DNA of 64,000 bases. Source: Epiperipatus broadwayi (taxonomy: Eukaryota > Onychophora > Udeonychophora > Euonychophora > Peripatidae). Location of the stretch: positions 17,665,254-17,729,253 of the forward strand of contig JAQFVV010006197.1 in the NCBI GenBank assembly GCA_028023455.1. Direction: 5' to 3'. Below the pieces are notes generated by a model that was given only the letters and a program-made list of their open reading frames with translations, made no database searches and was not told where the DNA came from. Position numbers and translations under genes: made by a program. This document shows, in pieces, positions 35,784-47,042 of the stretch. Positions within the stretch are counted from its first letter, which is position 1; every line of letters starts with the position of its first letter.

Positions 35784-35791
35784 GGGCGCCA
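35784..35791 (-). promoter_or_regulatory. TGGCGCCC motif in the element 3 leader
   Basis: The - strand reads GGCTGGCGCCCATAC, resembling a tRNA primer-binding site, upstream of the gag-like gene but 671 bp away from the LTR edge at 36463. An AATAAAG lies shortly upstream on the same strand. Confidence 0.42.
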
Positions 35792-36462
35792 GCCAATAGA
35801 ATATATATACTTTATTATTGACAGTTTATTCACCCAAGTCTCTATTAACAACCATTTGTTGCTATTACACATTTTTCATTTAGTTATTTTTCTATATCAC
35901 AATATTTTATAGACTGAAGATTTATTTATATACCAAAACATACAGTATTTGGTTTATTTTTCTTTTACATATGACAAAAAAAATCACAGATAGAAAAAAA
36001 AATCTGATCTCTTTTCCTTTCTGTTTTGAGTCTGTTTACATATATCACTTTAAATTCTGGGTGACAGCTATTTGTGGACCCATTATTTTTATTCTCTACT
36101 ATCAAAGTCAAAAAAAAAATACATATGTATTTCACACATTTTTTTATTGTGGTGTAGGTATTTATCTAAAATCCCCACCATTTTTGAGTATCCAAAGCTC
36201 AGGGGAAAATTTTTTTATACGTATACATTATTCATTGCTGTGTCAAAAACCATAAAAAAAAACCACATTATATACATTAAACATTATTGAGGGTTTTGCA
36301 GTGTGTGCAAAACATCATACAAACTCTGTAAAAAAAAAATCTTACATATATTTATTATTTAGTGTTATTAAAAAAAAACATATATATGCTCAACAATATA
36401 CAGGGTGTGGAAATATTCAAAAGCCCCACAAATGGGCATACAAAACCCGAAAAAAAAAAAGA
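35792..36462. other. Leader of element 3 between the TGGCGCCC motif and the 5' LTR
   Basis: T-rich (- strand A-rich) sequence with short chance frames on + (35971-36504). No protein family recognised. Adjacent to the LTR the - strand reads a run of ten or more T followed by CGGG; element 2 has a similar T-run at the same place. Confidence 0.4.
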
Positions 36463-39400
36463 TGTACTGGTCGAAAAACACACATCGATCCAACAAATCC
36501 TTGAATACAGGTAAAATACCTTGAGTCTGACCATGTACAAGATATATAAATCAGGTACATCGTGAATTCTGCCCTATTTACCTATATCCCCAGGTCAAAG
36601 ATCTAATCAATAGCCTTTCTCGACGATACGATCGAATTCCTTTACTTTCACCATGCCGGCAGCTGGGTCTTAAAGCATGAGATTTAATTTTTATTATATT
36701 TAAATGAGAACGTGGGTGATTGATTAATAGATATATTTAAAAATCAAAAATTATTTAAAATAAAAGTAAATAAAATGATTCGAGGAACACTGGAAGTTTG
36801 GTTTTAGTTATATATATATTTAAAATAAGCATTTTACATTAGTGTAACTCAAGCTCTTTTAAAAAAAACAAAAATACAATCTTTAAATTAATTTTATAAA
36901 TCATACAAGTTCATGAAGAATTTATATTAGCGGTTATCTTTTACATTGTTTAGTTTATATATTTTTACTTTTGGTTCTAGTTATTTTCCTTTAAAATAAG
37001 ATAAAAATAGTTTTATAATTAAATGATCACGGATTTTAAAATTCCCTGTGCACATTTAGTACAAGCTTGTAATATAGCGGCAGGTTTAAACATCTGCCTA
37101 ATGCACATAAATAAGAATGACTATTTTCATGAATTCTTTATACAAGATTTAAAAAAAAACATTTCTATTGAAAAGACATTGATTAAATAGACGATTATAA
37201 TAAGACTAATTTGACGTCTTACTCCACTAACATACAAAAGAAAAAATTGATTTTATTTCTCTTTATAAAAATAATAATTTAGATTTCAAATAACTAATGT
37301 TTGATGACATTAGTGGACCTTGCTGGAATAGCTTATAACTAACTTTACAGTGATTAAAACTGTAAGCTGTTATAACAAAAAAAATAGATCAGTTAATTAT
37401 CAAGCAAACAAGCCACTTTAGTTGGACTTACAACTAAAATCAAACCTAGAAGAACTATAATGTGAATTAGCCAAAACCAAATGATTTTAACTAATTACGA
37501 AAACAAATAAAAGAGTTGATTACTCAGATCGAAGATCCTTTCGTAGAATCAATTCCCTATGGCTTACGTATTAGATAGGCAAAAAGAAAAACAAAACAAT
37601 GTCAGGTTAATAAATATCCGAAATACAAAGGAGAGCAAAAAACATAAGAAAGAAAATACGAGCCGGATTACGGACACTCGTATGCCTATTCCAACGAAGA
37701 ATAAAAAGGAAAATCGATACGTCCACATTTTGTGTCTATATACCGATATGGAGATAGGATTTACGGAGAGTCAACGTGCCTGCCTCTACAAGTACCATGC
37801 AGGCTAACCCACTCTATCTCAGCCACACTATCCGATTCAACAGACGTATGCGAAACCGGAAGCTAACTCCGCACCACCAAATCAATGATCGTTTTAGGTC
37901 TGTCCATGATACTCCAAGCATTCTTTATTAACCTGAGATATTAAAATCATTAAATATGAATGAATTATAATTAAATAGCCTTAAAATGATCTAATACTGC
38001 ATAGAGACCAACCTGCGTAACCAACTACTTTATATAAATATTTATAACCAACTACTTTATATAAATATTTAACCTACAAAAAAAAAGCATACATATAGAA
38101 ATAAGGAAATTTATTTCTCGAAAAAATCCCCCCCTTCCCTCTTTCCTAACTTAAAAAAAAGGCATGATAATTAACTGACGCTATCCAGCTGCTCGCAGCG
38201 CTGTTACTAGGTCAAAATCTATAGCATATTACTTTTGTTTTAAATTGCAGAAATATAAAATAATAGAATCCCATTCTGGGAAATCTATAATAAAAACTGT
38301 TCGACATAACTTCACTTGCGAAATAAAAACACATTAAAATTATTTTATTTTAAAATTAAATCGTTCTTTCTAAAACTCCCTCTAGTAAAACAATTTGCTC
38401 TCTTAGCAAATTACTCTGAGCCCCCGCGAGTGAAGTTTGTCGAAATAATAAAAAAAATCAACATCAACGCATGAAATCTCACACTAAAATTACTATAAAA
38501 CAAATAAATAAATACATATTTAAATAATTAAATATATTAAAATTTGAAAATTATGGTGAGCTTGAGCCAATGAAAGATTATTATAATTTAAAAGGTTAAA
38601 GAGACAATTAAAAGGTTTTCAATAAACAATAAGTTTTTACATTTTAACGCTTTAAAAATTATATTTACATTCTAGTAATAACCTTGTAAAATCTGGATGA
38701 CTATTTTGGTGCTCCCCAGGATGAGTTCTGTGGGTGAACGTTGATGGCTTGTGGCATTTGAGGGCATGGCTCTAGCAGCAGTATGTTAGGTTTTACATCT
38801 GAGGAGGGAAACGGGCGGTGAATTTCCCTTTCTACTACTCACTCATCATGGCATGGAGACTTATACAACTTTCTTTTTTTTTTCTGTCTTCTAAAAAGCA
38901 CCACTATTTATAACCTCTTAATTGTATACCATTTCCCTACTGCCTCACGTGATCTTTTTGAAACAATAGAAATTATGCTTTTATTCTAATTTTAGAAAGT
39001 TTGTACCTCGATAAGGATCAATAGTTTTCAATATAATTTTTATCTTAGTTTTTAATTAGAGATAACAATGTAGAATCTCTACTAATTAATTAATAGAGAT
39101 TCCACAGTAAAATGGTTTTTGGTAATTTCAAAGTGTTTTTAATTTAATTTATTTTAAACTTCTTATTGAGGTACAAATCTTTCAGAAAAGGCCATCTTGG
39201 ATTCTTAAACTGAAAAAAAAAGAAAGAACATTTTAAACATATATATCAAATATATAAAAAAAATTCAAAGTTAATTATTTGAATTTTTTTTTCTTTTAAT
39301 AAAAATGGAATAAGTGTTAGTACAATTATATATATATATGATCCAAAATAAATTTTAGGATTTATTCAGGATAGTTTAAAAAAATGTTAAAAATATTTTT

Positions 39401-39496
39401 TTTTAGAATAATAATAAAAAAAAAAAAGTTAGTAAAATAAATGATTAGGTGGGTCAGACTGTGAAACAGCAAATCTGAATCAGATTTACCATTTCA
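36463..39496 (-). repeat. 5' LTR of element 3
   Basis: 3034 bp. Relative to the other LTR it has a local duplication of AACCAACTACTTTATATAA (about 38020-38070) and loses a short segment near 38300. The 82-codon frame at 37559 is disrupted in the other LTR and is not a gene. Confidence 0.88.
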
Positions 39497-41783
39497 ATAC
39501 ATAAAAAAATATATTTATAAAGTTACAACAGAGTTTCGCTCATTAGACGATTTCAATACAAAAGTTTATTTTTATTTGGAGATTTTCTTTATAACAATTA
39601 AAATAAGGATATATTTTGATCAGTAGACTAAAGCATTATTTATTTTACATTTTTAGCATTTAACGATAGCGAAACTCTGTAATTGCGGGAACTGCTTATT
39701 TCAATAAAGGGGAGGGCAGCTTCATGAGAAGTTGGATTTAAACTCCAACAAAAAATATTACTAAGAGGTTTTATTATGACATACCATTACAATTTACTTT
39801 GCTAAACAGGCTAGAAAACTAACTATAAGAAATGGCGGTGCTAGCATAATATCAGCGAGAGGAAATGGCACATTCGGTCAGTACAAGGTCATTCTTCAAT
39901 TTTCTTTAAAGGTGGCACACGCCAGCTTCATGCTAAAGCGATACAGGAAGAAAAGGTAGGTAGAAATATTCTATGGGCCGGACTACGGCGCATCCATTCA
40001 TTGCTTCATCTACTCTTAACCTGCATGTTCAAGAAGTAAATGTAGACTTCTTTTATGAATGAGAACACTAACCATGAAGCTTTGAATCCCTGGAGTGAGG
40101 TACAGGTGATTCAAAGCAGTATATAAATAATGGAAAATGACGAACAAAGAGGATCGTGACTCCCTGGAGTGAGGTACAGGCGACTCATATCAAAGCCTTA
40201 AGCAGCTTATAATTGGACATATGCTAGTAACATTATGATAATATAAAATCACTAAATTTAAATATTAAAGAAAAGTCTCAAATTGTTTAACAAACACGTA
40301 ATGATATGCTAAAATGATGACCCATGTAATCTAAAGTCATAGATCACAAATTAAACTATCATTAATGAAGTGTGCATTGCTCCCCCTTCCTGAATCAATA
40401 TTTTAACCTAAAAAAAATTAAAATTCACGCACTTAAAAGTGCAAATAAAATATATTTAAGTCACCAGCCTTTTTGGCAATGATGATCAATAAGAAATTCA
40501 TAAAACGGACATTAATATCCACCTCAGATTGCAAAAGTATTTATGCATTTGTATAAATTCACGATAAAACATTTATTTAAAAAAAAACAGGTATTCATTT
40601 AAAGTATAAACCCAATCTTACGAGATATTTAAGATAAATGACAAGAACCCATTGATTCCTCCCCCCCCTTTCTATTCCACAGTGGGATATAGAAGTTCGC
40701 AAGGTTAGGTTTGATTGGCATTTACGCATAAAATTTAAGTGAGAAAATATTGTTAAAATTAAATTATAACTGCACTAAATTATAAAAATAATAAGCGTGA
40801 ATTGAATGACAGATTTTTTTATATAGCAGAGAATTGATATAAAAGCTTAACAGACTCGCCAATCGGCGAAAAAAAATTAAACATAAAGAAAACATTAATT
40901 TACAGATTAAATTATAAATAAGAATTGGTTAATGCGATTATACTATCTTTGGTCTGGTTACCTCAGGATTCCATGAAGTATTGAAGGATATTCTATGGCA
41001 GGTGACATTCTTGAGTAATAGGAGCTACATCTTGGCACGGGTCGGGCTGAAGACGGTGGTTTAGGCCCTCAAAATTTCAACGGATGTGAAGTCATCTAGC
41101 AACGATTGACGAAACTTGACACAATAGATTTTTAGCCCCTCGGAGAATGTTTGTTTTAATTAGATTTCCTGGCTCTAATGGATCCTTAATTTAGAAGTCT
41201 TTACTCTATTGTTAGTAGATATGCAGTCATGAGATAACTGTCCAAAATCAATCCAAAACAATTTCCTGTTTGGAAATGGATTTGACAAAAAAATGTTAAT
41301 AGCTAACTAAAATCCATTAGCTTTGTTTTAGATTTTACTTTTCCTTAACTTTAACTTACAAATTCCTTTTTTTAAAATCATGAAACAAACTTCCCACCCC
41401 TTCAATTATTTTTAGACAGTCACCGATTGCATCTTCCATCTTGAATTTATATGTAGTTTTATATAAAAGAATAATTACAATATTAAAATAAAAGTAGGAA
41501 AAAAAAATACAATTTTTAAAAGACACAAAACTATTTAGTATTTTAAATTATATATACAAGCTCCTGTAATATACGTATATCTGAGTCGCATCTATAAAAT
41601 GCTGATATTTAAAATAATTAAAGATTTTTATTTCAGATTTGTATTTATAAATCTCATAGACCCTTCTCAAAAATATACGTAGTTATACATTTTACAACAA
41701 CAAAAAAAAAGAGCATGATGACACGTGGATGGGGGGTAGAACCGTGAAACTCAATCTTTAACTAAGGTAGACCATTTCAATAC

Positions 41784-43281
41784 ATCCAGACTGAACTCCA
41801 TTCAGAATTTGATAAATTGCAGGTTTAAATTATTGTTTATATTTTTGATTAAGTGGAAATGACTGAAAACACTAAATCATTAAAAGCATGGCCAGAGATT
41901 GCGATAATAAACTTAAATTGTTTTATATAAAATTACCATCCCCTAAATTCATGGCATCATAAGGAGAGCTAAACAACAAGCTGTTGCCAAGTCCGCTTAT
42001 AAACAGTTTAACAAATAATTACTTGATTAAAATATTTTCATTAGAGAGATGATAGTTTTATACCTATTTTTTCCGCATTAATAGTTCGCAATCAGTCTTT
42101 AGGTATTGTTTTATTTTGGCAGGCTTTATTTGTTGAACCATAACTATGGGATGATAGGTTTTAATCATAATTCATTAGGTAGCTTTGACAGTAGGTTATT
42201 ATTTAATTGATGACTGGTTTCTCCCTGTAGCTTTGGACATTAGAAGTTTATGCATAAAGGTATAGGACACAACGTTCAAGCTGTTTCTCCATTAGTTGAC
42301 AATTTTCTATTCTGGATTGTGCAATGGACTATGGCTTGCACTCTGCTGTCTGGCCAAAGTGAAGCAGATGGCTGCTTCTCTACTCCTGCATGGCGTTGGA
42401 AGCAAAATACATGAATAAGTACTGTTATAGGGAGTCAACTGAAACAAGCATAATGACTAAAGCACACAGCAGAATAACAGAAGAATTGGAATACTCTGAA
42501 GAAACGGAATAATGATAAACTGGCTTATGATTCCTATTTATATGTTTTTGACCTATTTATAAGACAAAATATGATCCATCTGTAGTCATTTAAATTCTTC
42601 AAACTATTGGTTGTAGATAATGTCTGATTGTTTTTGTCCGCAGTTTGATTTCTTAATCATACCATTTACAAATTTTTTATCTTTGAAAGGGATTAATAAA
42701 ATAACAGCTTAAATACTTAATTACTCTGTTTACAAGCATTTTAATTTCTTTTTCTAAGAATTTAATTTCCACTTTGTAATTGTTAATAAAAAAAAAACAC
42801 ATTTTGTTTTAACATACTTTTAAAAATAAATTTATCATTAATTTTACCATATACATTTATCTGTGCATATGAATTATATATATAATTAAAATTGTTTAAA
42901 AGCATTTATTTTTAAGCTGCCTTCCACTTTTTTAAATTATGGACATAAAGCATATATAAATATCGCTTCAGTATATATGAAATTCTTCTAAAATTTCCTA
43001 ATTTTTTTAATACATCGAATAAAATATATATTTTCATCATTTATAAACTTAAATTTATCATTTTTAGATTTAAAAAACTATCTTAAACCAGCTATTTATA
43101 GAGGAAATAATTCGTTTAATTATTAAGCCTTAGACTTTGATAAGGTGAACTGTGATTTCATTGAAATGTCAGCAATTTAAATAAAAACAATAATTTATGT
43201 GAAAATCTTGATTATAATATATATATACATGGATACATATGCAAATATAATTATTAGCTAATTTGATTTATTTATTTTTAG
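41784..43281. other. Intron 1, last part: no feature
   Basis: AT-rich intron sequence between the second transposon stack and the helix-1 exon. No gene or clear repeat. Confidence 0.5.
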
Positions 43282-43404
43282 TATCGATTTAGTCTTCGCA
43301 AATTATGGGCATTTACTGGTCCAGGATTTTTGATGAGTATAGCATACTTAGATCCTGGAAATATTGAATCAGATCTACAATCTGGATTTCAAGCACAATT
43401 TAAG
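43282..43404 (+). CDS. Mvl: NRAMP transporter exon with helix 1 (DPGN metal-binding motif)
   Basis: A 41-codon phase-0/phase-0 exon between TTTTTAG (ending 43281) and a GTAATA donor. It begins [19 protein letters not shown] and contains the helix-1 motif [13 protein letters not shown]. In this family the Asp and Asn of DPGN line the unwound part of transmembrane helix 1 and coordinate the metal ion; both are present, so the visible part is consistent with a functional transporter. The last residues are SGFQAQFK, whereas many animal homologues have small residues (AVAG-like) after the SG. Upstream lies a roughly 43-kb intron full of transposons; downstream a 12.5-kb intron. Assignment to NRAMP is near certain. 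Confidence 0.95.
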
Positions 43405-44842
43405 GTAATACACACACACATGTCCTGTCATAAGATTTAAATAGTAATTCATATAATGTCACAATATTTCTATAATCAGTTTTATTGCATTAATTAAAGT
43501 AAAACCCACATATTATTTGTTTATAATTGTAATATATATTAAATTGATAAATCCGTATATATCAATATATGCAAAAATGTCCTGTGCATCCATGTTTAAT
43601 GTGCTGCAATTTTATATTATAACAAGAAAAAAGGGATGATGATGAAGAATGTTGGGGCTTTCATTCATCAAACTGTCTATGCGTATTAATTCTATCAAAT
43701 AATATTTATCGGTATATAAGATAACATTAAGATTTAAGTTGTTTAAAATCAGTGCAAGAAACTATTCAAAATCTTAATGCTTATAAATTTTGTGTTAATG
43801 TAAATCAAAACATTAAATATACAGAGCAATATTCAAACAAAACAGGCATTAAGCCTTCCTAGCAGAGATGCTATTTTAAATGAAAATTATAATAATTCCA
43901 AATAATAATATTCTTTTGTGACATGATCAAAATTAATATATTTTAAAGCAAATTTATACTCCTATAATAATAATTTGTACTTAAGATTAGAGAGAAGTAG
44001 ATTAATTAGTCAATATTTGTGAAGAAAAGAATGTAATTATTATGTAAACTAATTTAGTAAATCTAATTTGGAGTATTTACATTTTACACATTTGTTTATT
44101 TTTATATTTATTGTGTATTTAATACTGAATATTTCATTTATCAATTCTCTTTTGTGACAACTTATATTTAATACGAGTTTTAATTCACTTATTTCCTTAT
44201 GTAGTGTTTAATTCTTTTTCCAGAACATCTTAGCAACATTATTAATCCTATATTATTATTTGTAAATAGTAATAATAATTAATAACAGTATTAATTTGTT
44301 GTGAATAAATTTTCGATTTAATAATAAGTTGTTGAATCTCTTAATAAATATAATCCTTCATGAAGTGAATGAAACTTCTTATTACTCAACAAAATGAACA
44401 CATAGAAACAAAAATATAATATGTAAGTTAATGCTTAAATCAATATATAGATTTTCATATTTAATTGTTGTTATAAAGTATTATTATATCACTTGCTTTT
44501 TATTTTTTTGATTTATCATTATCATTCATCTTTTTGCATTATAATCATAATTGGATAAAACTGAAATTTTTTCAGATACAATTTTGCTTTCAGATAGTCT
44601 ATTCATAGCCAATCCTAGAGTCAATTAAATAGTTGTTTTATCATATCAATAAGTATATATCTGTTTTCGCTTAGGTAATAAAAATAATGGAAAAGTGCTT
44701 AAACCCTCACTACTTCGTAATTGTCAAATCCCATCTGTATTGACTTTATCTTCTCTGGCTTACTTTGAAAGGTTTTTGCATAGACTTTCTTATGGAGTGA
44801 CTTATTCTTTAAATATAGTATTACTTTTTCCTTTTGTTTGTA
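43405..44842. other. NRAMP intron after the helix-1 exon, first part: no feature
   Basis: AT-rich; no frame, RNA gene or repeat boundary recognised. Confidence 0.5.
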
Positions 44843-45373
44843 TTTGAAATTTTATTTAGCAAAACATTTGTAGCATCTGCAACTGAAAAGGATTTTAATA
44901 TTTTCTTCATATGAAATAGTTGCTTCTTAGGTGCAGTTGAATGCACTTTTGGTGTAGTGTGCTACCCCATTGATATTGAGAAATAATTATGTATATTTGT
45001 TATTTAGATTAGATTTTTACATATTCCGTTTGATCATAGAATGGCAATCTAATTTGTGTGATATAAAATGACAGGAAAAGTTAAGGTGTGGCTTATTGCC
45101 AACCACAATCATATCATTAACAAGGGGGAAAAAAAGTGTTCTACTTTTGACCAAATGGAAAATGTAAAAATCTAATTTAAATAATCACATATACATAATT
45201 ATTTCTCAATATTAATAGGGCCACATATCTAACCAATCAGTGAGAGCTATGATTCTAGTGAACTATATCAAAAATGCACTGTTATCTAAGAAAAAGTAAC
45301 TAATATGAAGAAAAAATTAAAAACTGTTTCAGTCACAGATGTTAAAAATGTTTTGCTAAATAAAATTAAAAAC
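44843..45373. repeat. Foldback element of about 530 bp
   Basis: The arm 44843 to about 45035 is complementary to about 45155-45373. For example TTGAGAAATAATTATGTATA (about 44978) pairs with TATACATAATTATTTCTCAA (about 45191), and the outer ATTTTATTTAGC pairs with GCTAAATAAAAT. About 120 bp of unpaired sequence separates the arms. It codes for nothing. Confidence 0.82.
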
Positions 45374-46686
45374 TTTAAATAAATTTTTTTGATCATCACT
45401 ATCATAAACCATTGACTTTTTTAAAAATACATTGAGCTATTGTCTTTCATGTAGAGAATAGAAAGTTTTATGAGAATTGAATATAATTTTCTGTATAAAA
45501 GAAAAAGAGCTGAAACACAACTTTTTTTTATTCTTTCCAGTAATGACTCTTTATCACAGTATAACTGGATTTTTTTATTTATTAAATGCTAGATCTAAAA
45601 TTATTATTAGTAACTATGATTTTGAAATGTTGGCTATTATAATTTGGATATGTGACATACTGTTCTAATATCAGTTTCCTTAGCATATTCTATCAAATAG
45701 GCACTCCTGTTTACAGAAAATGTAAGCACATTAAACTAATGGATACCAAATTAAACATTATGAGGAGTATTAGTGACATATTCAAATGGTTTTGTTTTCC
45801 AGTGACTACTCTTTTTTTAATATATTCCAGTACTAGATATTATAAAAAGATAATAAGTAGACCAGATTTATTATTAATACAGGATTAAGTTCACCTCCCA
45901 AATCAAGATCATCTTTTTAAAAGATCATGCAATAAATTTTTCAATAGTAGATAGATTCTAAGCTTTTTTTTTTTTTGTCAGATTCAATGCTAAATAGTAG
46001 GATTTAATTAATTTTTGTAGTCCCATATGACTTTTTTAAGCTATGAAGTAAAGCCTTCTTTTTCAAGCTGTTCCTAATATATTTGAAATTTATAACAAAA
46101 TTTGTTCATAAATAAATTTTGTTTTTTAGATGATATTTTATGGATTATAAATTTAGAGCCACATTGATTCTAAACATTTAGCACACAAAGAAGTAATATA
46201 AATCTATGTAGCTTATCTTTCTTTATTCATTGTATGTTATTTTCATTTATAAACAGTAAAGGATTCAATCATAAGGATTCAATCAAGAAGCTAATTTTGG
46301 GCAGAGTTGCAATGAAAAACATTATACACACTAAATGTGAATATGTTTGAAAACAAAAGTCAGTAGTAGTGATATATTCTATGACTTTACTAATGTGTAG
46401 TTTGAATCCTAAAACAATTTGACTATTTATTAACTAGTGAAGATAAAAACTTTTGAATAAAATTATGGAGACCACAAGGAAAGTGAACAAGTAAATGTAC
46501 TTGATCAAAATCGATTTTGAACTCTTTTTCAAGCTTAAATTATTAAATTGAAATGATTTTATTTTAGCCATATAATGAGATAGTCTAAGAAAAGTTGATT
46601 GTGAAAGAATGGAATATTGTGGTGCTATTATCGTATTGATGGGGTATTTTTGAGAAGCTTGATAAAATTAAATTTAACAAATGGGT
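45374..46686. other. NRAMP intron, no feature
   Basis: AT-rich intron sequence. Small + strand frames at 45477 and 45652 have random-looking composition and no homology that I recognise. Confidence 0.45.
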
Positions 46687-47042
46687 TTTAGTATTATTCA
46701 ACCGATGACGTATATTATCCTGAAGCCACATCAGTCTGATCTTGCGACCTTTAAGATAACCCAAGTGATTTGCAAATTAGTCCAAAATGGCGGCTCATGA
46801 ATGTTACGTTACATTTGACGAAAGCTATTTATTAGAGGATTGTTAGTATTAAAAAGCAAAATTTTACTTTATTATGAGCAATAACAGCATTGGAGCTTAC
46901 AGCTTAACCTAAACTGTTATACTGAATATAATAGCGATAGCAATTAGAGCACATAATAAGAATAATACAAGCTCTGAGAGAAAAATAAGGGGAAAAGAAT
47001 GAAAATCATATTAACTAACACGCTACTTACGTGTCATGAATT

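Larger units (their letters stand above)
30948..39496 (-). mobile_element. Giant-LTR gag-only retroelement (element 3)
   Basis: Complete element of 8549 bp with ATAC duplicated at 30944-30947 and 39497-39500. The LTRs (30948-33944 and 36463-39496) are about 3.0 kb each and nearly identical, starting TGTAAC/TGTACT-GGTCGAAAAACAC and ending GATTTACCATTTCA on the + strand. The interior is only 2518 bp and has coding potential for one gag-like protein, on the - strand. On that strand the bases just inside the 3' LTR (33945-33960) read GAAGTGGGGGAGTG, a good polypurine tract. No pol gene is present, so it must depend on another element's enzymes. Recent by LTR similarity. Confidence 0.9.
30463..41779 (-). 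mobile_element. Solo giant LTR split by element 3
   Basis: The left part (30463-30947) starts TGTACTGGTCGAAAATG; the right part (39501-41779) ends GTAGACCATTTCA. These are the same ends, diverged, as the LTRs of element 3. ATAC flanks it on both sides (30459-30462 and 41780-41783). Removing element 3 and one ATAC leaves a 2764-bp LTR with no internal region, hence a solo LTR formed by recombination. Its right part holds a duplicated CTCCCTGGAGTGAGGTACAGG block (about 40087 and 40161). No gene. Confidence 0.75.

Noticed and set aside
37559-37807. 82-codon frame in the 5' LTR of element 3
   Set aside because: The same sequence in the 3' LTR (about 32023-32268) is frameshifted by small indels.
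45477-45888. Two overlapping + strand frames of 63 and 78 codons
   Set aside because: No motif or homology recognised; hydrophobic AT-driven composition in an intron.
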